A DNA stretch of 64,000 nucleotides from DASWJZ01 sp963846475 (GTDB lineage: Bacteria > Pseudomonadota > Alphaproteobacteria > Rhizobiales > Afifellaceae). Shown here in pieces: positions 34,001 to 43,280 of the stretch; within the stretch, counting starts at the first letter, position 1; the number at the start of each line of letters is the position of its first letter. The translations under genes were made by a program, and so were the position numbers. The notes beneath the pieces are model-generated. The model worked only from the letters and a program-made list of their open reading frames with translations, was not told where the DNA came from and ran no database searches. Location of the stretch: contig CAWJVZ010000004.1 in NCBI GenBank assembly GCA_963846475.1, positions 930,001 to 994,000 of the forward strand, in the 5' to 3' direction.

Positions 34001-34960
34001 TCAGGCCAGTGCCTCGCGCAGCATCCTGCCGAATTTTGCCGTATCGGCGCTCTTGATCACCCGCGCATTGGCGGGGCGCCGGACGAGGTCCGGATCGGCC
34101 AGGTCGTGGTCCGGCAGGACCGGCGACGACACGCTGCAATAGGCGCGGGTCAGCTCGCCCACCGTCTCCACGTCGACGAGGCAGTCGTCGGCCTCGAGAA
34201 TGACGCTCTCGTCGAGCATGCAGGCGCAGGTGAGCGAATCCGGATGCGTCGAAAGCGCCGCCCGGTGGCGGTGGCGCGTATAATCCAGGGTCGCCTTGTT
34301 CACCTGCAGGAAGAATCTTGACAGCGGCGTGTCCATGCTCTCGATGGCGGCGAAATCCTCCTGCAGCAGCACGCCGGATTTCATGGTCAGCGTCCAGGTG
34401 GAGAGCGTGATCCTGAAGCCGGCATGCAGCACGATCTTTGCCGCTTCCGGATCGACGTAGAAATTGAACTCGGCCGCCGGCGTCACGTTGCCGATCCCGT
34501 TGTCGGTGCCGCCCATGATCCACAGGTGGCGGACCGCCTTGGCGATCCGCGGCTCCTTCAGATAGGCAAGCGCGATGTTGGTGAGCGGCGCCTGCGCCAG
34601 AATGGTGATCTCGCCGGGATTCTGCATGACCGTATCGACGATGACGTCGACCGCATGCCGCTCCTCCGGCCGCTGCCGCGCCTTGGGGAAATTGCCGTCG
34701 CTCATTCCGTCCCTGCCGAACACATAGGCGGCGTCGACGGGCTTGCGCAGCATCGGCAGCCGGCAGCCGGCATAGACCGGCACGGCGCCGCCCCGCCCCG
34801 CCGTCTCCAGCGTGATCAGCGCGTTTTCCACCTGCTGGTCGAAGGCGATATTGCCGTTGCAGATGGTCAGCGCCTCCAGCGTCGCCGCCGGATGGTTCAA
34901 GGCAAGAAGGATGGAGAAGCAGTCGTCGCCGGCAGTGTCGGTGTCGATGATGAGCCGCAT
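34001..34960 (-). CDS. Inosine-uridine-preferring nucleoside hydrolase
   Basis: The protein starts MRLIIDTDTAGDDCFSILLAL, where DTDxAxDD binds the catalytic calcium. Other family blocks are VYAGCRLPMLRK, ITILAQAPLTNIALAYL and WIMGGTDNGIGNVTPAAEFNFYVDPEAA. It cleaves the N-glycosidic bond of ribonucleosides for salvage. The ATG at 34960 is the family start. Confidence 0.88.
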   Translation of the reverse strand: MRLIIDTDTAGDDCFSILLALNHPAATLEALTICNGNIAFDQQVENALITLETAGRGGAVPVYAGCRLPMLRKPVDAAYVFGRDGMSDGNFPKARQRPEERHAVDVIVDTVMQNPGEITILAQAPLTNIALAYLKEPRIAKAVRHLWIMGGTDNGIGNVTPAAEFNFYVDPEAAKIVLHAGFRITLSTWTLTMKSGVLLQEDFAAIESMDTPLSRFFLQVNKATLDYTRHRHRAALSTHPDSLTCACMLDESVILEADDCLVDVETVGELTRAYCSVSSPVLPDHDLADPDLVRRPANARVIKSADTAKFGRMLREALA

Positions 34961-35041
34961 GATGGGACCGGTATCTTTTGCCCATCGGTTAAGTGCGGCG
35001 GCACGCCGTTGCAAGCACGTGGGAGTTGCATGCACAAAAGA

Positions 35042-35066
35042 AAAGGCCGGGCTCGGCCCGGCCTTT
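35042..35066 (-). terminator. Rho-independent terminator
   Basis: AAAGGCCGGGC, a three-base loop and GCCCGGCCTTT form a very stable symmetric hairpin. On the minus strand it is followed by a U-rich tail (UUUUCUUUU), so it ends the small exported-protein gene (35085-35381) and separates it from the nucleoside hydrolase. Confidence 0.8.
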
Positions 35067-35084
35067 GATCTTCTGCTCAGCCGC

Positions 35085-35381
35085 TCAGCTGCAGCAATAT
35101 TCCGGCGGCGGCGGGATCTCGCCCGGCAACAAGGTCGTGCCGGTGACGCAGGTGAAATAGGGCGTGCGGGCCGGCACCGTCGGGCGGCCCTGCTTGTCGT
35201 AGAGGATCACCACCTCCTGCGGCCCCGGGCAGGCGTAAACCAGCGGGCGCTCGTCGGGATAGACCGTGAGATCGGCGGCCCCTGCCCGTCCGGCGGCTGC
35301 GGCCATCGCCGCGACGGCCATTGCGGACAGGATCGCGGCCGCCGCCAGCTGCCGCGCCAGCGCGCCTGTCGATTTACGCAT
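35085..35381 (-). CDS. Small exported cysteine-containing protein
   Basis: A long alanine-rich signal peptide (residues about 8-35) precedes a mature region of about 62 residues: ADLTVYPDERPLVYACPGP, VVILYDKQGRPTVPARTPYF and a C-terminal PPPPEYCCS. The four cysteines are likely disulfide-bonded in the periplasm. GGGGAG lies eight bases before the ATG. I do not recognise the family. A strong terminator follows. Confidence 0.65.
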   Translation of the reverse strand: MRKSTGALARQLAAAAILSAMAVAAMAAAAGRAGAADLTVYPDERPLVYACPGPQEVVILYDKQGRPTVPARTPYFTCVTGTTLLPGEIPPPPEYCCS

Positions 35382-35530
35382 CGAAAACTCCCCGGACTGT
35401 GTTTGCCCGGGCATTAAACGGGGAAGCGCGGCGGATTGCATCAAGGCGAGAGCACTCATGCCGGCATTACATCCGGCTTTGGTAAAAATTGCGCTAATCC
35501 CCGCCGATTCCCGTAATCGGCGCGCAACAG

Positions 35531-35767
35531 TCAAGCCGGATTGGCGAGCGACCGGGCGATTTCGCCACGCTCCTCGTCGAGGCTGCCGGTCGCCTCCGGC
35601 CGCCCGGCGCGGGCGTACCAATATCGGGCGTTGCCGAGATCGCCCTCCACCCGGTGCAGATGCGCATGCACCCAGGCGGCTTCCGGCGAGGGATCGTCCT
35701 GCACGGCTTTGTGCGCCCCATCCCAGTCGCCGGCGGCGAGGAGCGACAGGGATCGGCTGATGCTCAT
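35531..35767 (-). CDS. Small conserved TPR-like protein
   Basis: The 78-residue helical protein (SLLAAGDWDGAHKAVQDDPS, AAWVHAHLHRVEGDLGNARYWYARAGR) reads like a two-helix tetratricopeptide-type unit. Similar small proteins occur across alphaproteobacteria without a known function. The ATG at 35767 precedes the conserved part; the longer frame upstream is not supported. Confidence 0.65.
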   Translation of the reverse strand: MSISRSLSLLAAGDWDGAHKAVQDDPSPEAAWVHAHLHRVEGDLGNARYWYARAGRPEATGSLDEERGEIARSLANPA

Positions 35768-36055
35768 GGTCGTCGCTCCTCTTGCGTTACTCAGGATCGC
35801 CTGGTTGTGCCCGCCGGAGTGCCGCGTCCTTGCTGCGTCGGCTGTAGGCTTGGGGACGGTGCGATACAACGAGAATGGTCCACCGAGCGGCATTCGGGCG
35901 CAAGCGCACTCATGCCATGTGATAGGCGTGAACTCATAAACCTATCTACTCCAGGCTGATCTCCGGAGTAGCTCTGGGTGAGCGTCGACCGATACGCCTG
36001 TGCCTTAATCCACGTCTTCACCGCCTTCAGCGGACGGGATCATCGCCATTCCAAG

Positions 36056-37456
36056 TCACCGGAAAAATATCCATGTCACAAGCAGGAAGACTGGTATGAG
36101 GATGGCTCCTGACCAAAGCATGTAGCCGAAAAAGCTAGGCATGCGGACGCCCGCTGATTTGGCCATGGTGTAGACCATAAAGTTCGGCGCGTTGCCAATG
36201 TAGGTGTTTGCACCCATGAAGACCGCTCCGGCCGAAATGGCTGCTAATGTTAGGGCACCTTCGGTCATCAATTCACTCGGATCTCCGCCCGCAAGCTCGA
36301 AGAACACGATGTAAGTCGGAGCGTTGTCGAGAAAGGAGGACAATCCTCCTGTGAGCCAAAAAATCGCGGTGTTGTCCGGCGTGCCATCCGGGTTGCTGAT
36401 GATCGCGAGTAGCGGCGCGAACGCCCCGTTTGGGCCCGCACGTAGCATGGCGAGCACGGGAATAATCGTAATAAAAATAGCTGCAAAGAGCTTGGCGACC
36501 TCCAGAATTGGCCCCCAAGTGAACGCGTTCGCAGTGCGAACAGTCTTCGGGGTCAGAGCCAATGAGATCAGAGTCGCTGCAACCATGACGAAATCACGAA
36601 TGGCGTTCTCAATCGTCAGTTCGCTGCCAAAAAGATGGAAGGTGCCAATACGGAAGTTGGCACTGAACAGGATCGCCGCAATGATTACGGCGATGAGGCC
36701 AAAATTCACGCCGCCAGTCACTCGCACCGGTTGGTCGGGCGTTGGGTCCGGGCGCACGCGTCCTTCCCTTTTGTATACCCATGAATTGATCAGGAAGAAG
36801 ACCACCAGCAGGCTTCCGCCGACGAATAGGGTCTCAAGCCACAGATGCTGAGTGGTCCAAAAGAAGTCCACGCCGCGTAAAAAGCCGAGGAATAGAGGAG
36901 GATCGCCGAGTGGGGTGAGCGAACCGCCAATGTTTGCAACGATGAAGATAAAAAACACCACCACGTGGACATTGTGAAGCCGATCGTCGTTTGCGCGGAT
37001 GATAGGCCGAATCATGACCATGGATGCCCCTGTCGTCCCAATGAAACTAGCAAGTATACCACCAAAGGCTAGTAGCGCCGTGTTCGCCACTGGTGCTCCA
37101 TGAATGTTGCCGCGAACTAGAATGCCTCCAGCCACTGTGAAGAGGGCTAGTAAAAGAAGGATAAAGGGGATGTACTCCAGCAGCATCGTGTGAGCGGCAG
37201 CGTGAAACACCGTTTCGATGCCGACGCCCGGAGTCATCGCGATTAAGATGAGCGCGGCCCAAAACGCAGAGACCTTGCCGTAATGAGCTTCCCAAAAGTG
37301 GTGTGCCGTCAAAGGCAGCAGGGCGATCGACAGCAGCATACCGACGAAGGGAAGTGCCCAAATCAGGCTTAGAGCGGTCCCGTCGATCTCTGCTGAGAAC
37401 GCCGTCCCAGGCGACAGGATAAAAATCAGTGCAAGCGGGATGCCCGGCAGCAGCAT
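36056..37456 (-). CDS. Sodium:proton antiporter, NhaD/CitMHS-like
   Basis: The 466-residue protein has about twelve membrane helices in the ion transporter superfamily fold. Visible features are FIGTTGASMVMIRPIIRAND and IVANIGGSLTPLGDPPLFLGFLRG in the first half, and SSFLDNAPTYIVFFELAGGD and MGANTYIGNAPNFMVYTMAKSAG in the second. This inverted-repeat pattern is typical of NhaD-like sodium/proton antiporters. It has distinctly lower GC content and different codon use from its neighbours, which suggests transfer. It is divergent from nhaA, so two sodium exporters share one control region. Confidence 0.8.
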   Translation of the reverse strand: MLLPGIPLALIFILSPGTAFSAEIDGTALSLIWALPFVGMLLSIALLPLTAHHFWEAHYGKVSAFWAALILIAMTPGVGIETVFHAAAHTMLLEYIPFILLLLALFTVAGGILVRGNIHGAPVANTALLAFGGILASFIGTTGASMVMIRPIIRANDDRLHNVHVVVFFIFIVANIGGSLTPLGDPPLFLGFLRGVDFFWTTQHLWLETLFVGGSLLVVFFLINSWVYKREGRVRPDPTPDQPVRVTGGVNFGLIAVIIAAILFSANFRIGTFHLFGSELTIENAIRDFVMVAATLISLALTPKTVRTANAFTWGPILEVAKLFAAIFITIIPVLAMLRAGPNGAFAPLLAIISNPDGTPDNTAIFWLTGGLSSFLDNAPTYIVFFELAGGDPSELMTEGALTLAAISAGAVFMGANTYIGNAPNFMVYTMAKSAGVRMPSFFGYMLWSGAILIPVFLLVTWIFFR

Positions 37457-37860
37457 AATTGTCGACCTTCTTCGATTGGCGCAGACACGCCAAGCATGAA
37501 ATGGCAGCTTCAAATTTGGGTGGATGTGGGGAACCCCAACGCCCGCCTCTCCACGCGTTCTCGGACAGGGCGCCATTCGTCGATCGCATCCATGACGTCC
37601 GGGTTGCGCTTCCCTCCCAAGTAGGTCGTCACGGATGCGCGGCAGGAGTCAACAGCACGTCTGCCATGGGGCTGAGCTGTTAATGATTGCCACCCCGGTG
37701 GCGGTGCCGGGTACCTCGGTGTTCCGATCCGGCAGACCTTGGACGCCGTGGCTCAGCTTGACGCAGCGGCCCGGGTGTACCGATGCCAGGAGAGACGTTC
37801 TTGATGCTAAAGCCTAAACAGGGAGCCCCGCTCCTGATACTGATGCATTCGAATTCCAGA
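37457..37860. other. Intergenic stretch between two sodium antiporters
   Basis: No convincing gene is seen on either strand. Short open frames are present but lack ribosome binding sites and family features. The stretch must hold the promoter of the leftward antiporter and the start of the nhaA leader transcript. A 15-base string at 37806-37820 also occurs near 167, which may be chance. Confidence 0.4.
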
Positions 37861-37990
37861 GCTTCTGCAGAACGATAGCGGGCCTGCAGCGTTCACGGGG
37901 CAATCGCGTGCTAAGCCCCCGGGCGATACTCGGCGAGCCCCGCCACGGAGGTGGCCGTGGCTGCCAGAGCAGACGAAGGAGACCCCGCGG
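37861..37990 (+). promoter_or_regulatory. Structured 5' leader of nhaA (candidate cation-sensing riboswitch)
   Basis: The leader folds into at least two local stems: GGGGC (37897-37901) with GCCCC (37915-37919), and a perfect GCCACGG (37942-37948) with CCGTGGC (37955-37961) around AGGTGG. The second traps an AGGTGG sequence close to the real ribosome binding site GGAG (37977-37980). Lithium-sensing riboswitches (nhaA-I and nhaA-II motifs) are known upstream of nhaA genes in proteobacteria. I cannot confirm the consensus by eye, so this is a context-based candidate. Confidence 0.4.
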
Positions 37991-37991
37991 C

Positions 37992-39206
37992 ATGGCCAGC
38001 CCCGTAAAGAGTGCCGCCCCCCGCCCGGTCTCGGTTCTGCGCGAATTCCTCGACGGTTCGGCATCCGGCGGGCTGGTGCTCATGGCCGCTGCCGCGCTCG
38101 CGCTCCTTGCCGCCAACTCGCCGCTTGCGTCCACCTATTTCGCCGCCCTGCATGCCGATCTCGGGCCGCTCAGCGTCCAGCACTGGATCAACGACGGACT
38201 GATGGTGGTGTTCTTCCTGATCGTCGGGCTGGAGATCAAGCGCGAGGTCCTGGACGGCCAATTGGCGACGTGGAGCCGTCGCATCTTGCCCGGAATAGCG
38301 GCCCTTGGCGGCATGGTCGTCCCCGCCCTCATCTTCGCCGCCTTCAACTGGAACGATCCCGCCACCATCCGCGGCTGGGCCATTCCGTCGGCCACCGACA
38401 TCGCTTTCGCGCTCGGTGTGTTGTCCCTGCTCGGCTCGCGCATTCCCACCTCGCTGAAAGTGTTCCTGACGGCGCTGGCGATCATCGACGATCTCGGCGC
38501 CGTGCTGATCATCGCGCTGTTCTACGCGGGCGACCTCTCACTCATCGACCTTGGCCTCGCCGGCGGCGTTACGGCGGTGCTCGTGGCGATCAACAGGAGC
38601 GGCGTGACGCGGCTCACACCCTATCTGGTGCTGGGCGCGCTCCTCTGGCTTTTCGTGCTGCGCTCAGGCGTGCATGCGACGATCGCCGGTGTGGTGCTCG
38701 CCTTCACCATCCCGCTCCACGCGGTGCGCGCCAAACCCGACGATATGGCGGGCTCACCGCTGCATAGGCTTGAACATGCTCTGCACCGCTGGGTGGCCTT
38801 CCTAATCATCCCGATCTTCGGCTTCGCCAATGCGGGGGTCTCTTTCGCCGGGCTGACTGTAGAGGATCTGACGGATCGCCTGACGCTCGGCGTCGCCCTC
38901 GGGCTGCTGCTCGGCAAACTGGTCGGGGTGTTCGGCAGCGCCTACCTCACCATCCGCCTCGGCTTCGCCGATGTTCCGATGGGAGCCGGCAAGCTGCAGC
39001 TCGTTGGAATCTCCATCCTCTGCGGCATCGGCTTCACAATGAGCCTGTTCATCGGCATGCTCGCCTTCGCGAACGATCTCGCGCTGCAGGACGAGGTCAA
39101 GGTCGGCATCCTGGGTGGCTCGTTGTTCGCCGGCCTGATCGGCTGGGCGATCCTGCGCGTCGCACCGCGCCAAATCCCGGCTCCGCCGCCACGTGTGAGG
39201 TCGTAG
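37992..39206 (+). CDS. nhaA: Na+/H+ antiporter NhaA
   Basis: The 404-residue NhaA protein starts with VLREFLDGSASGGLVLMAAAALALLAANSP. It contains the ion-binding aspartates in WAIPSATDIAFALG and LTALAIIDDLGAVLIIALFY, plus the GFTMSLFIGMLAF block near the end. NhaA exports sodium or lithium in exchange for protons at alkaline pH. The ATG at 37992 is chosen: the upstream frame runs through the hairpin leader and is not family-like. Confidence 0.92.
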   Translation: MASPVKSAAPRPVSVLREFLDGSASGGLVLMAAAALALLAANSPLASTYFAALHADLGPLSVQHWINDGLMVVFFLIVGLEIKREVLDGQLATWSRRILPGIAALGGMVVPALIFAAFNWNDPATIRGWAIPSATDIAFALGVLSLLGSRIPTSLKVFLTALAIIDDLGAVLIIALFYAGDLSLIDLGLAGGVTAVLVAINRSGVTRLTPYLVLGALLWLFVLRSGVHATIAGVVLAFTIPLHAVRAKPDDMAGSPLHRLEHALHRWVAFLIIPIFGFANAGVSFAGLTVEDLTDRLTLGVALGLLLGKLVGVFGSAYLTIRLGFADVPMGAGKLQLVGISILCGIGFTMSLFIGMLAFANDLALQDEVKVGILGGSLFAGLIGWAILRVAPRQIPAPPPRVRS

Positions 39207-39277
39207 AACGTGTTCGGCGTCAACAGCGGCAGTTGCCAGCCTGCAATTCGGGCCGCCCCGCGTAGCGGGCGGAGAGC

Positions 39278-40192
39278 CTAACGGTTGCCGACCCGATCGC
39301 CCGCGAGGAGCGCGCGTTCCGCGACCAGGCCTTCCCCGACCACATCGAAAAAGGCCCGCACACGGGCGGTCCGCCTGAGATCGGCATGCGTGACGATCCA
39401 TAGCTCGCGCTCAAGTTCCGGCACCGGGTCGGCCAGGACCCGCACGAGATCGGGCTCGGGGTCGCCGAGGTAGCAGGGCAGCACGGCAAGGCCCAAGCCC
39501 GCCTTGGCGGCCACGAGCTGATTGACCACGCTGTTAGTGCGGTAGACGAAGGCGCCGGCGGGAACCTGCGCGACCAGCCAGTCGGCGGCATTGACGCCGC
39601 TCACCCCCTCTTCCCAGCCGATGAAGGGGTGGCCGCCGAGCTCCGCCGGGCCGCCTGGGGCTGCCAGGCCGCCGGCCAGATCGCGGGCGGCGTAGATTGT
39701 CCAGGCGATGTCGGCGAGCTTGCGGCCGTAGAGGTCACCCTCGCGCGGACGCGTCACCCGCAGCGCGATGTCCGCCTCGCGGCGCGACAGGCTGAGAATC
39801 CTGTTGTCGATGGCGAGCTCGACGACGATGCCGGGATGGGCGCTGCGGAAACCGGCGATCTGCTTTGTAAGGAGGCGGTAGGCCAAGGTTTCGGAGGAGG
39901 TGACGCGAAGCCGGCCGGTGAGCCGATGGTCGCGGCCGACGAGCTCGCGGTCGAGCGCGGCCGTTTCCGTCTCGATCCGCTCCGCCGCCGCGGCGATGCG
40001 CTCGCCCGCCGCGGTCGGGGCATAGGTCCCGCCCGGGAGCCGCTCGAAAAGCCGGACGCCGAGGCCCTCTTCCAGCGCGCCGAGCCGCCGGAACGCCGTC
40101 GAGTGGTTGACGGCAAGCGCCTTCGCCGCACCCGTGAGCGACCCCGACCGCGCAATCGCGAGAACGAGGCGCAGATCGTTCCAGTCCTGCAT
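39278..40192 (-). CDS. LysR-family transcriptional regulator
   Basis: The 304-residue protein has the LysR helix-turn-helix at residues 3-60 (WNDLRLVLAIARSGSLTGAAKALAVNHSTAFRRLGALEEGLG) and a substrate-binding domain with the RREADIALRVTRP segment. It is divergent from the DoxX-GST genes, the usual arrangement for a LysR protein and its target operon. An inverted repeat CTTGC-N6-GCAAG lies in the shared control region. Confidence 0.85.
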   Translation of the reverse strand: MQDWNDLRLVLAIARSGSLTGAAKALAVNHSTAFRRLGALEEGLGVRLFERLPGGTYAPTAAGERIAAAAERIETETAALDRELVGRDHRLTGRLRVTSSETLAYRLLTKQIAGFRSAHPGIVVELAIDNRILSLSRREADIALRVTRPREGDLYGRKLADIAWTIYAARDLAGGLAAPGGPAELGGHPFIGWEEGVSGVNAADWLVAQVPAGAFVYRTNSVVNQLVAAKAGLGLAVLPCYLGDPEPDLVRVLADPVPELERELWIVTHADLRRTARVRAFFDVVGEGLVAERALLAGDRVGNR

Positions 40193-40213
40193 TGCCTCAG
40201 GCTATCAGGCCCC

Positions 40214-40229
40214 CTTGCGCCGTTGCAAG
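40214..40229. promoter_or_regulatory. Candidate LysR operator CTTGC-N6-GCAAG
   Basis: The inverted repeat CTTGC (40214-40218) and GCAAG (40225-40229) lies 22 bases upstream of the LysR start and about 95 bases before doxX. Size and position suit a LysR recognition site controlling both directions. Confidence 0.5.
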
Positions 40230-40323
40230 CGCAGTTTTCTAAAACACTGATCGCATTGCGCCTCAGCTGACGGCATATCTCTCTCGTCGTCACGAGCCCC
40301 GCATGGCGGGCAGGAGTAAAACC

Positions 40324-40788
40324 ATGTCTTACCGCTCATCTCTCGACCTCGAGGCCCAAAGCTACGGGATAGCGCTCCTGCGCGTCTCTCTGGGTGTCAT
40401 GTACCTCGCCCACAGCGTGGTGCTGAAGCTCTTCACCTACACGCTGCCGGGCACTGCCCAGTTCTTTGTCGGTGTCGGCCTGCCGGGCTGGCTCGCCTAC
40501 GTCACATTCTTTGCCGAGGCGGCCGGTGGCGTGATGCTGGTGCTCGGAATCCAGGCACGCTGGGTGGCGCTGGCGCTCAGCCCGATCCTGCTCGGAGCCG
40601 TCTACAGCGTCCATTTCGCCAATGGCTGGGTATTCACCGCGCCGAACGGCGGCTGGGAATATCCCGCCTACCTGTTCGTGCTCTCGGTCGCCCAGTTCCT
40701 GCTCGGCGACGGGGCCCTCGCCCTCAAGCCGGCGCAGAAGCTGCCGCGTTTGCTGGGCTCGAACCAGCCGGCGAAGGCCTTCGGCTGA
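40324..40788 (+). CDS. DoxX-family membrane protein
   Basis: The 154-residue protein has four membrane helices in the DoxX/DoxD fold: ALLRVSLGVMYLAHSVVLKLF, YVTFFAEAAGGVMLVLGIQARW, ALSPILLGAVY and YLFVLSVAQFLLGDGAL. GGAG lies eight bases before the ATG at 40324. DoxX proteins often accompany redox and thiol-stress genes. Here a glutathione S-transferase follows and a LysR gene is divergent, so an electrophile or oxidant response is a reasonable inference. Confidence 0.8.
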   Translation: MSYRSSLDLEAQSYGIALLRVSLGVMYLAHSVVLKLFTYTLPGTAQFFVGVGLPGWLAYVTFFAEAAGGVMLVLGIQARWVALALSPILLGAVYSVHFANGWVFTAPNGGWEYPAYLFVLSVAQFLLGDGALALKPAQKLPRLLGSNQPAKAFG

Positions 40789-40868
40789 CCCGCACCGCAC
40801 CGGCCGGGACGAGGCGAAGAGCCTCGCCCGGCCTGTCGCTGATCCACCAAAACTCCTTGGAGCCTCCG

Positions 40869-41585
40869 ATGCCCTCCTACACGCTGGTGAGCCATCACCT
40901 CTGCCCGTATGTGCAGCGCGCCGCTATTGCGCTTGCCGAACGAGACGTACCGTTCAGGCGCGAGACGATCGACCTGGCGAACAAGCCCGACTGGTTCAAG
41001 GCGATCTCGCCGACCGGAAAAGTTCCGCTCCTGATCGTCGACGACGAGCACGTCCTGTTCGAATCCGCCGCGATTTGCGACTACCTCGACGAGACGCTGC
41101 CGAGCCGGCTGCACCCCGAGGATGCGATCGAGCGGGCCCGCCACCGCGCCTGGATCGAGTTCGCTTCCACGACGCTCAACGACATCGGCGGCCTCTACTC
41201 CGCCCGCGACGAGGCGGCGTTCGACGCGAAGATCCACGATCTCACCGCAAGGTTCCGCCGCATCGAAGCGGCGCTCGGCACCGGTCCGTTCTTCGCCGGA
41301 CCGCGATTTTCTCTCGCCGATGCGGCCTTCGGACCGGTGTTCCGATATTTCGACGCCTTCGAGACCTTCTTCGAGACCGGGGTGTTCGCCGGCACGCCCA
41401 AAATCTTGGACTGGAGGCGGCACTTGTCGGCGCGTCCGAGCATCCGGGATGCCGTGGCTCCGGACTATCACGATCGCCTGCGCGCGTTCCTGCTGGCCCG
41501 AAATTCCTATCTCTCAGGCCTCATCCCCGCGCTGCCCGGCCAGCGCGCCGCGCCGGCGTTGCACGGCGCAAGGCAAGCCGCCTAA
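40869..41585 (+). CDS. Glutathione S-transferase (omega-like, CPY active site)
   Basis: The 238-residue protein has the thioredoxin-like GST N domain with LCPYVQRAAIALAERDVPF, whose cysteine is the likely active residue as in omega-type GSTs. It also has SPTGKVPLLIVDDEHVLFESAAICDYLDE for glutathione binding and a helical C domain with PRFSLADAAFGPVFRYF. GGAG precedes the ATG at 40869. It lies 80 bases after doxX and is probably co-transcribed. Confidence 0.84.
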   Translation: MPSYTLVSHHLCPYVQRAAIALAERDVPFRRETIDLANKPDWFKAISPTGKVPLLIVDDEHVLFESAAICDYLDETLPSRLHPEDAIERARHRAWIEFASTTLNDIGGLYSARDEAAFDAKIHDLTARFRRIEAALGTGPFFAGPRFSLADAAFGPVFRYFDAFETFFETGVFAGTPKILDWRRHLSARPSIRDAVAPDYHDRLRAFLLARNSYLSGLIPALPGQRAAPALHGARQAA

Positions 41586-41688
41586 CATGGGCGGCATGCC
41601 GGCTCACCAGGTCGCCTCAGTCGGGCGCGTCTCGTGCATGAACGCCCGATCTCGGCAGCGCGATCTGAACGGTCCAAGGATCGCCTGA

Positions 41689-42576
41689 ATGGAGATGCAG
41701 CAGATCCGTTATTTCCTCAGCCTCGCGCGCACGCTCAACTTCACGCGCGCGGCTGAAGAATGCAACGTCAGCCAGCCTTCCTTGACGCGGTCGATCAGCC
41801 TGCTGGAGGCGGAGCTCGGCGGCGAGCTGATCCGGCGCGAACGGCGGCAGTCGCATCTGACGGAGCTTGGCCAGCGCATGCTGCCGCTGCTGCAGCAATG
41901 CTATGACAGTGCGATCTCGGCGAAGACGCTGGCCCGCTCGATCAAGACGAGCGAGGTCGCGCCGCTCTCGGTGGCTGTATCGCGAACCATCAACATCGCG
42001 CTTCTGACGCATGCGCTGAGCGAGCTGTCGCGCGCCTATCCGGGCATTCAGCTGAAGGTGAGACGCGGCACCGGCGCGGAGATCAACCGCATCCTCAAGG
42101 ACGGCGAGGCGGAGCTCGCCATAGCGGGGCCGCTCGGCGAAGCCTGGGAACGGCTGGATCAATGGCCGATGTTCGACGAAGGCTACGAGCTGGTCGTCGC
42201 TCCCGGCCACGCGGTGGCGGAGCGCGGCGAGGTCGCGCTCGCCGACGTGGCGCGCGAACGCCTCATCCTCCAGGTCGGCTGCGAAATGGGCGAGGAGCTA
42301 AGCCGGCGGCTGAACGAGGCCGGGATTGCGCAGTCCGGCTGCCACGAGGTGGATACCGATCACGACGCGGTGGCGCTGGTCGGCGCAAAGCTCTGCCTGG
42401 CGATCCTGCCGGCCAGCGGCCCGAGCTCGGAGGGCTTGCGCCGGGTGCCGCTGAGCGGCTTCGACATGCGCCGGACAATCGCGGTCTACGGCATCGCCGG
42501 GCGCCGGCGCTCCGCCGTGGCGAGCACCCTCCTCAATATGCTGCGCGCGGCGGACTGGTCGGCCTATGCGCGCTAG
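41689..42576 (+). CDS. LysR-family transcriptional regulator (second)
   Basis: The 295-residue LysR protein starts MEMQQIRYFLSLARTLNFTRAAEECNVSQPSLTRSISLLEAELGG, a CysB/OxyR-style helix-turn-helix. The substrate-binding domain follows from about residue 90. It overlaps the 3' end of the convergent peroxiredoxin gene by four bases. Whether it controls the peroxiredoxin or the upstream GST operon cannot be read from sequence. Confidence 0.85.
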   Translation: MEMQQIRYFLSLARTLNFTRAAEECNVSQPSLTRSISLLEAELGGELIRRERRQSHLTELGQRMLPLLQQCYDSAISAKTLARSIKTSEVAPLSVAVSRTINIALLTHALSELSRAYPGIQLKVRRGTGAEINRILKDGEAELAIAGPLGEAWERLDQWPMFDEGYELVVAPGHAVAERGEVALADVARERLILQVGCEMGEELSRRLNEAGIAQSGCHEVDTDHDAVALVGAKLCLAILPASGPSSEGLRRVPLSGFDMRRTIAVYGIAGRRRSAVASTLLNMLRAADWSAYAR

Positions 42577-43280
42577 GCGGCGCGGCGCATGGCCTCGATC
42601 AGATCTTCCATGGCCATGCGCTGGCGGTAGTCGGGATCGACATAGCGCGCCTTCACCAGCCCGTCGGCGCCGACGACGAAGGTCGCCGGGATCGGCATGA
42701 GCCAGGCGTCGTTACCCTGGCAGAGACGGAGATCGACGCCGGCGCTCGCCTGGAATTTTTGCATTTCCGCGCCGACCCAGATGACCAGGTTGAGCGACAT
42801 CGCATAGGCGTTGTCGATGTCCGTCAGGATCGGAAACGGCGCGCCGGCCATCGCCTTCAGCATGATTGTGTATTTCTGCCGGTCCGGAGTGATCCCGACG
42901 ATCGCCCCGCCGACCGCCCTCACCTCGGCGTACGCCTGCGCCAGGGCAGCCGTGTTGGTGCGGCAATAGGGGCACCAATGGCCGCGGTTGAAGACCAGCG
43001 CCACGGGGCCGTTGTCGATCAGCTCCTCCAGGCCGACGAGCCGGCCGGCATCGTCGGGCAGCAGGAATGCCGGCATCGCATCGCCCACCGCGGGAGCGTT
43101 CGCCCCGGCCCCGGTTTTCTTCAGGCGCGCAACCAGGCGGTCCACCGCCTCGGCGAACGGCGGGCTGTTCGCCCGCACCGTGTCGGCCACGAGCTGCAGC
43201 CTGTCGTTCAGCGAGCCGTCCATGTCTCCGGATTTGCGGAGCACGTCATCGACTGTTTGCAGGAGTGAATGCGAGGACAT
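42573..43280 (-). CDS. AhpC/TSA-family peroxiredoxin
   Basis: The 235-residue protein has a helical N-terminal region of about 60 residues and then a thioredoxin-fold peroxiredoxin domain (AFLLPDDAGRLVGLEELI, LVFNRGHWCPYCRTNTAALAQ), where CPYC is the redox motif. GGAG lies seven bases before the ATG at 43280. It probably detoxifies peroxides or alkyl hydroperoxides using an unidentified thiol donor. Confidence 0.83.
   Translation of the reverse strand: MSSHSLLQTVDDVLRKSGDMDGSLNDRLQLVADTVRANSPPFAEAVDRLVARLKKTGAGANAPAVGDAMPAFLLPDDAGRLVGLEELIDNGPVALVFNRGHWCPYCRTNTAALAQAYAEVRAVGGAIVGITPDRQKYTIMLKAMAGAPFPILTDIDNAYAMSLNLVIWVGAEMQKFQASAGVDLRLCQGNDAWLMPIPATFVVGADGLVKARYVDPDYRQRMAMEDLIEAMRRAA

Noticed and set aside
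167..37820. A 15-base string (CTAAAGCCTAAACAG) at about 167 and 37806
   Set aside because: A few 15-base matches are expected by chance in 64 kb on two strands. The flanks differ and there is no shared structure.
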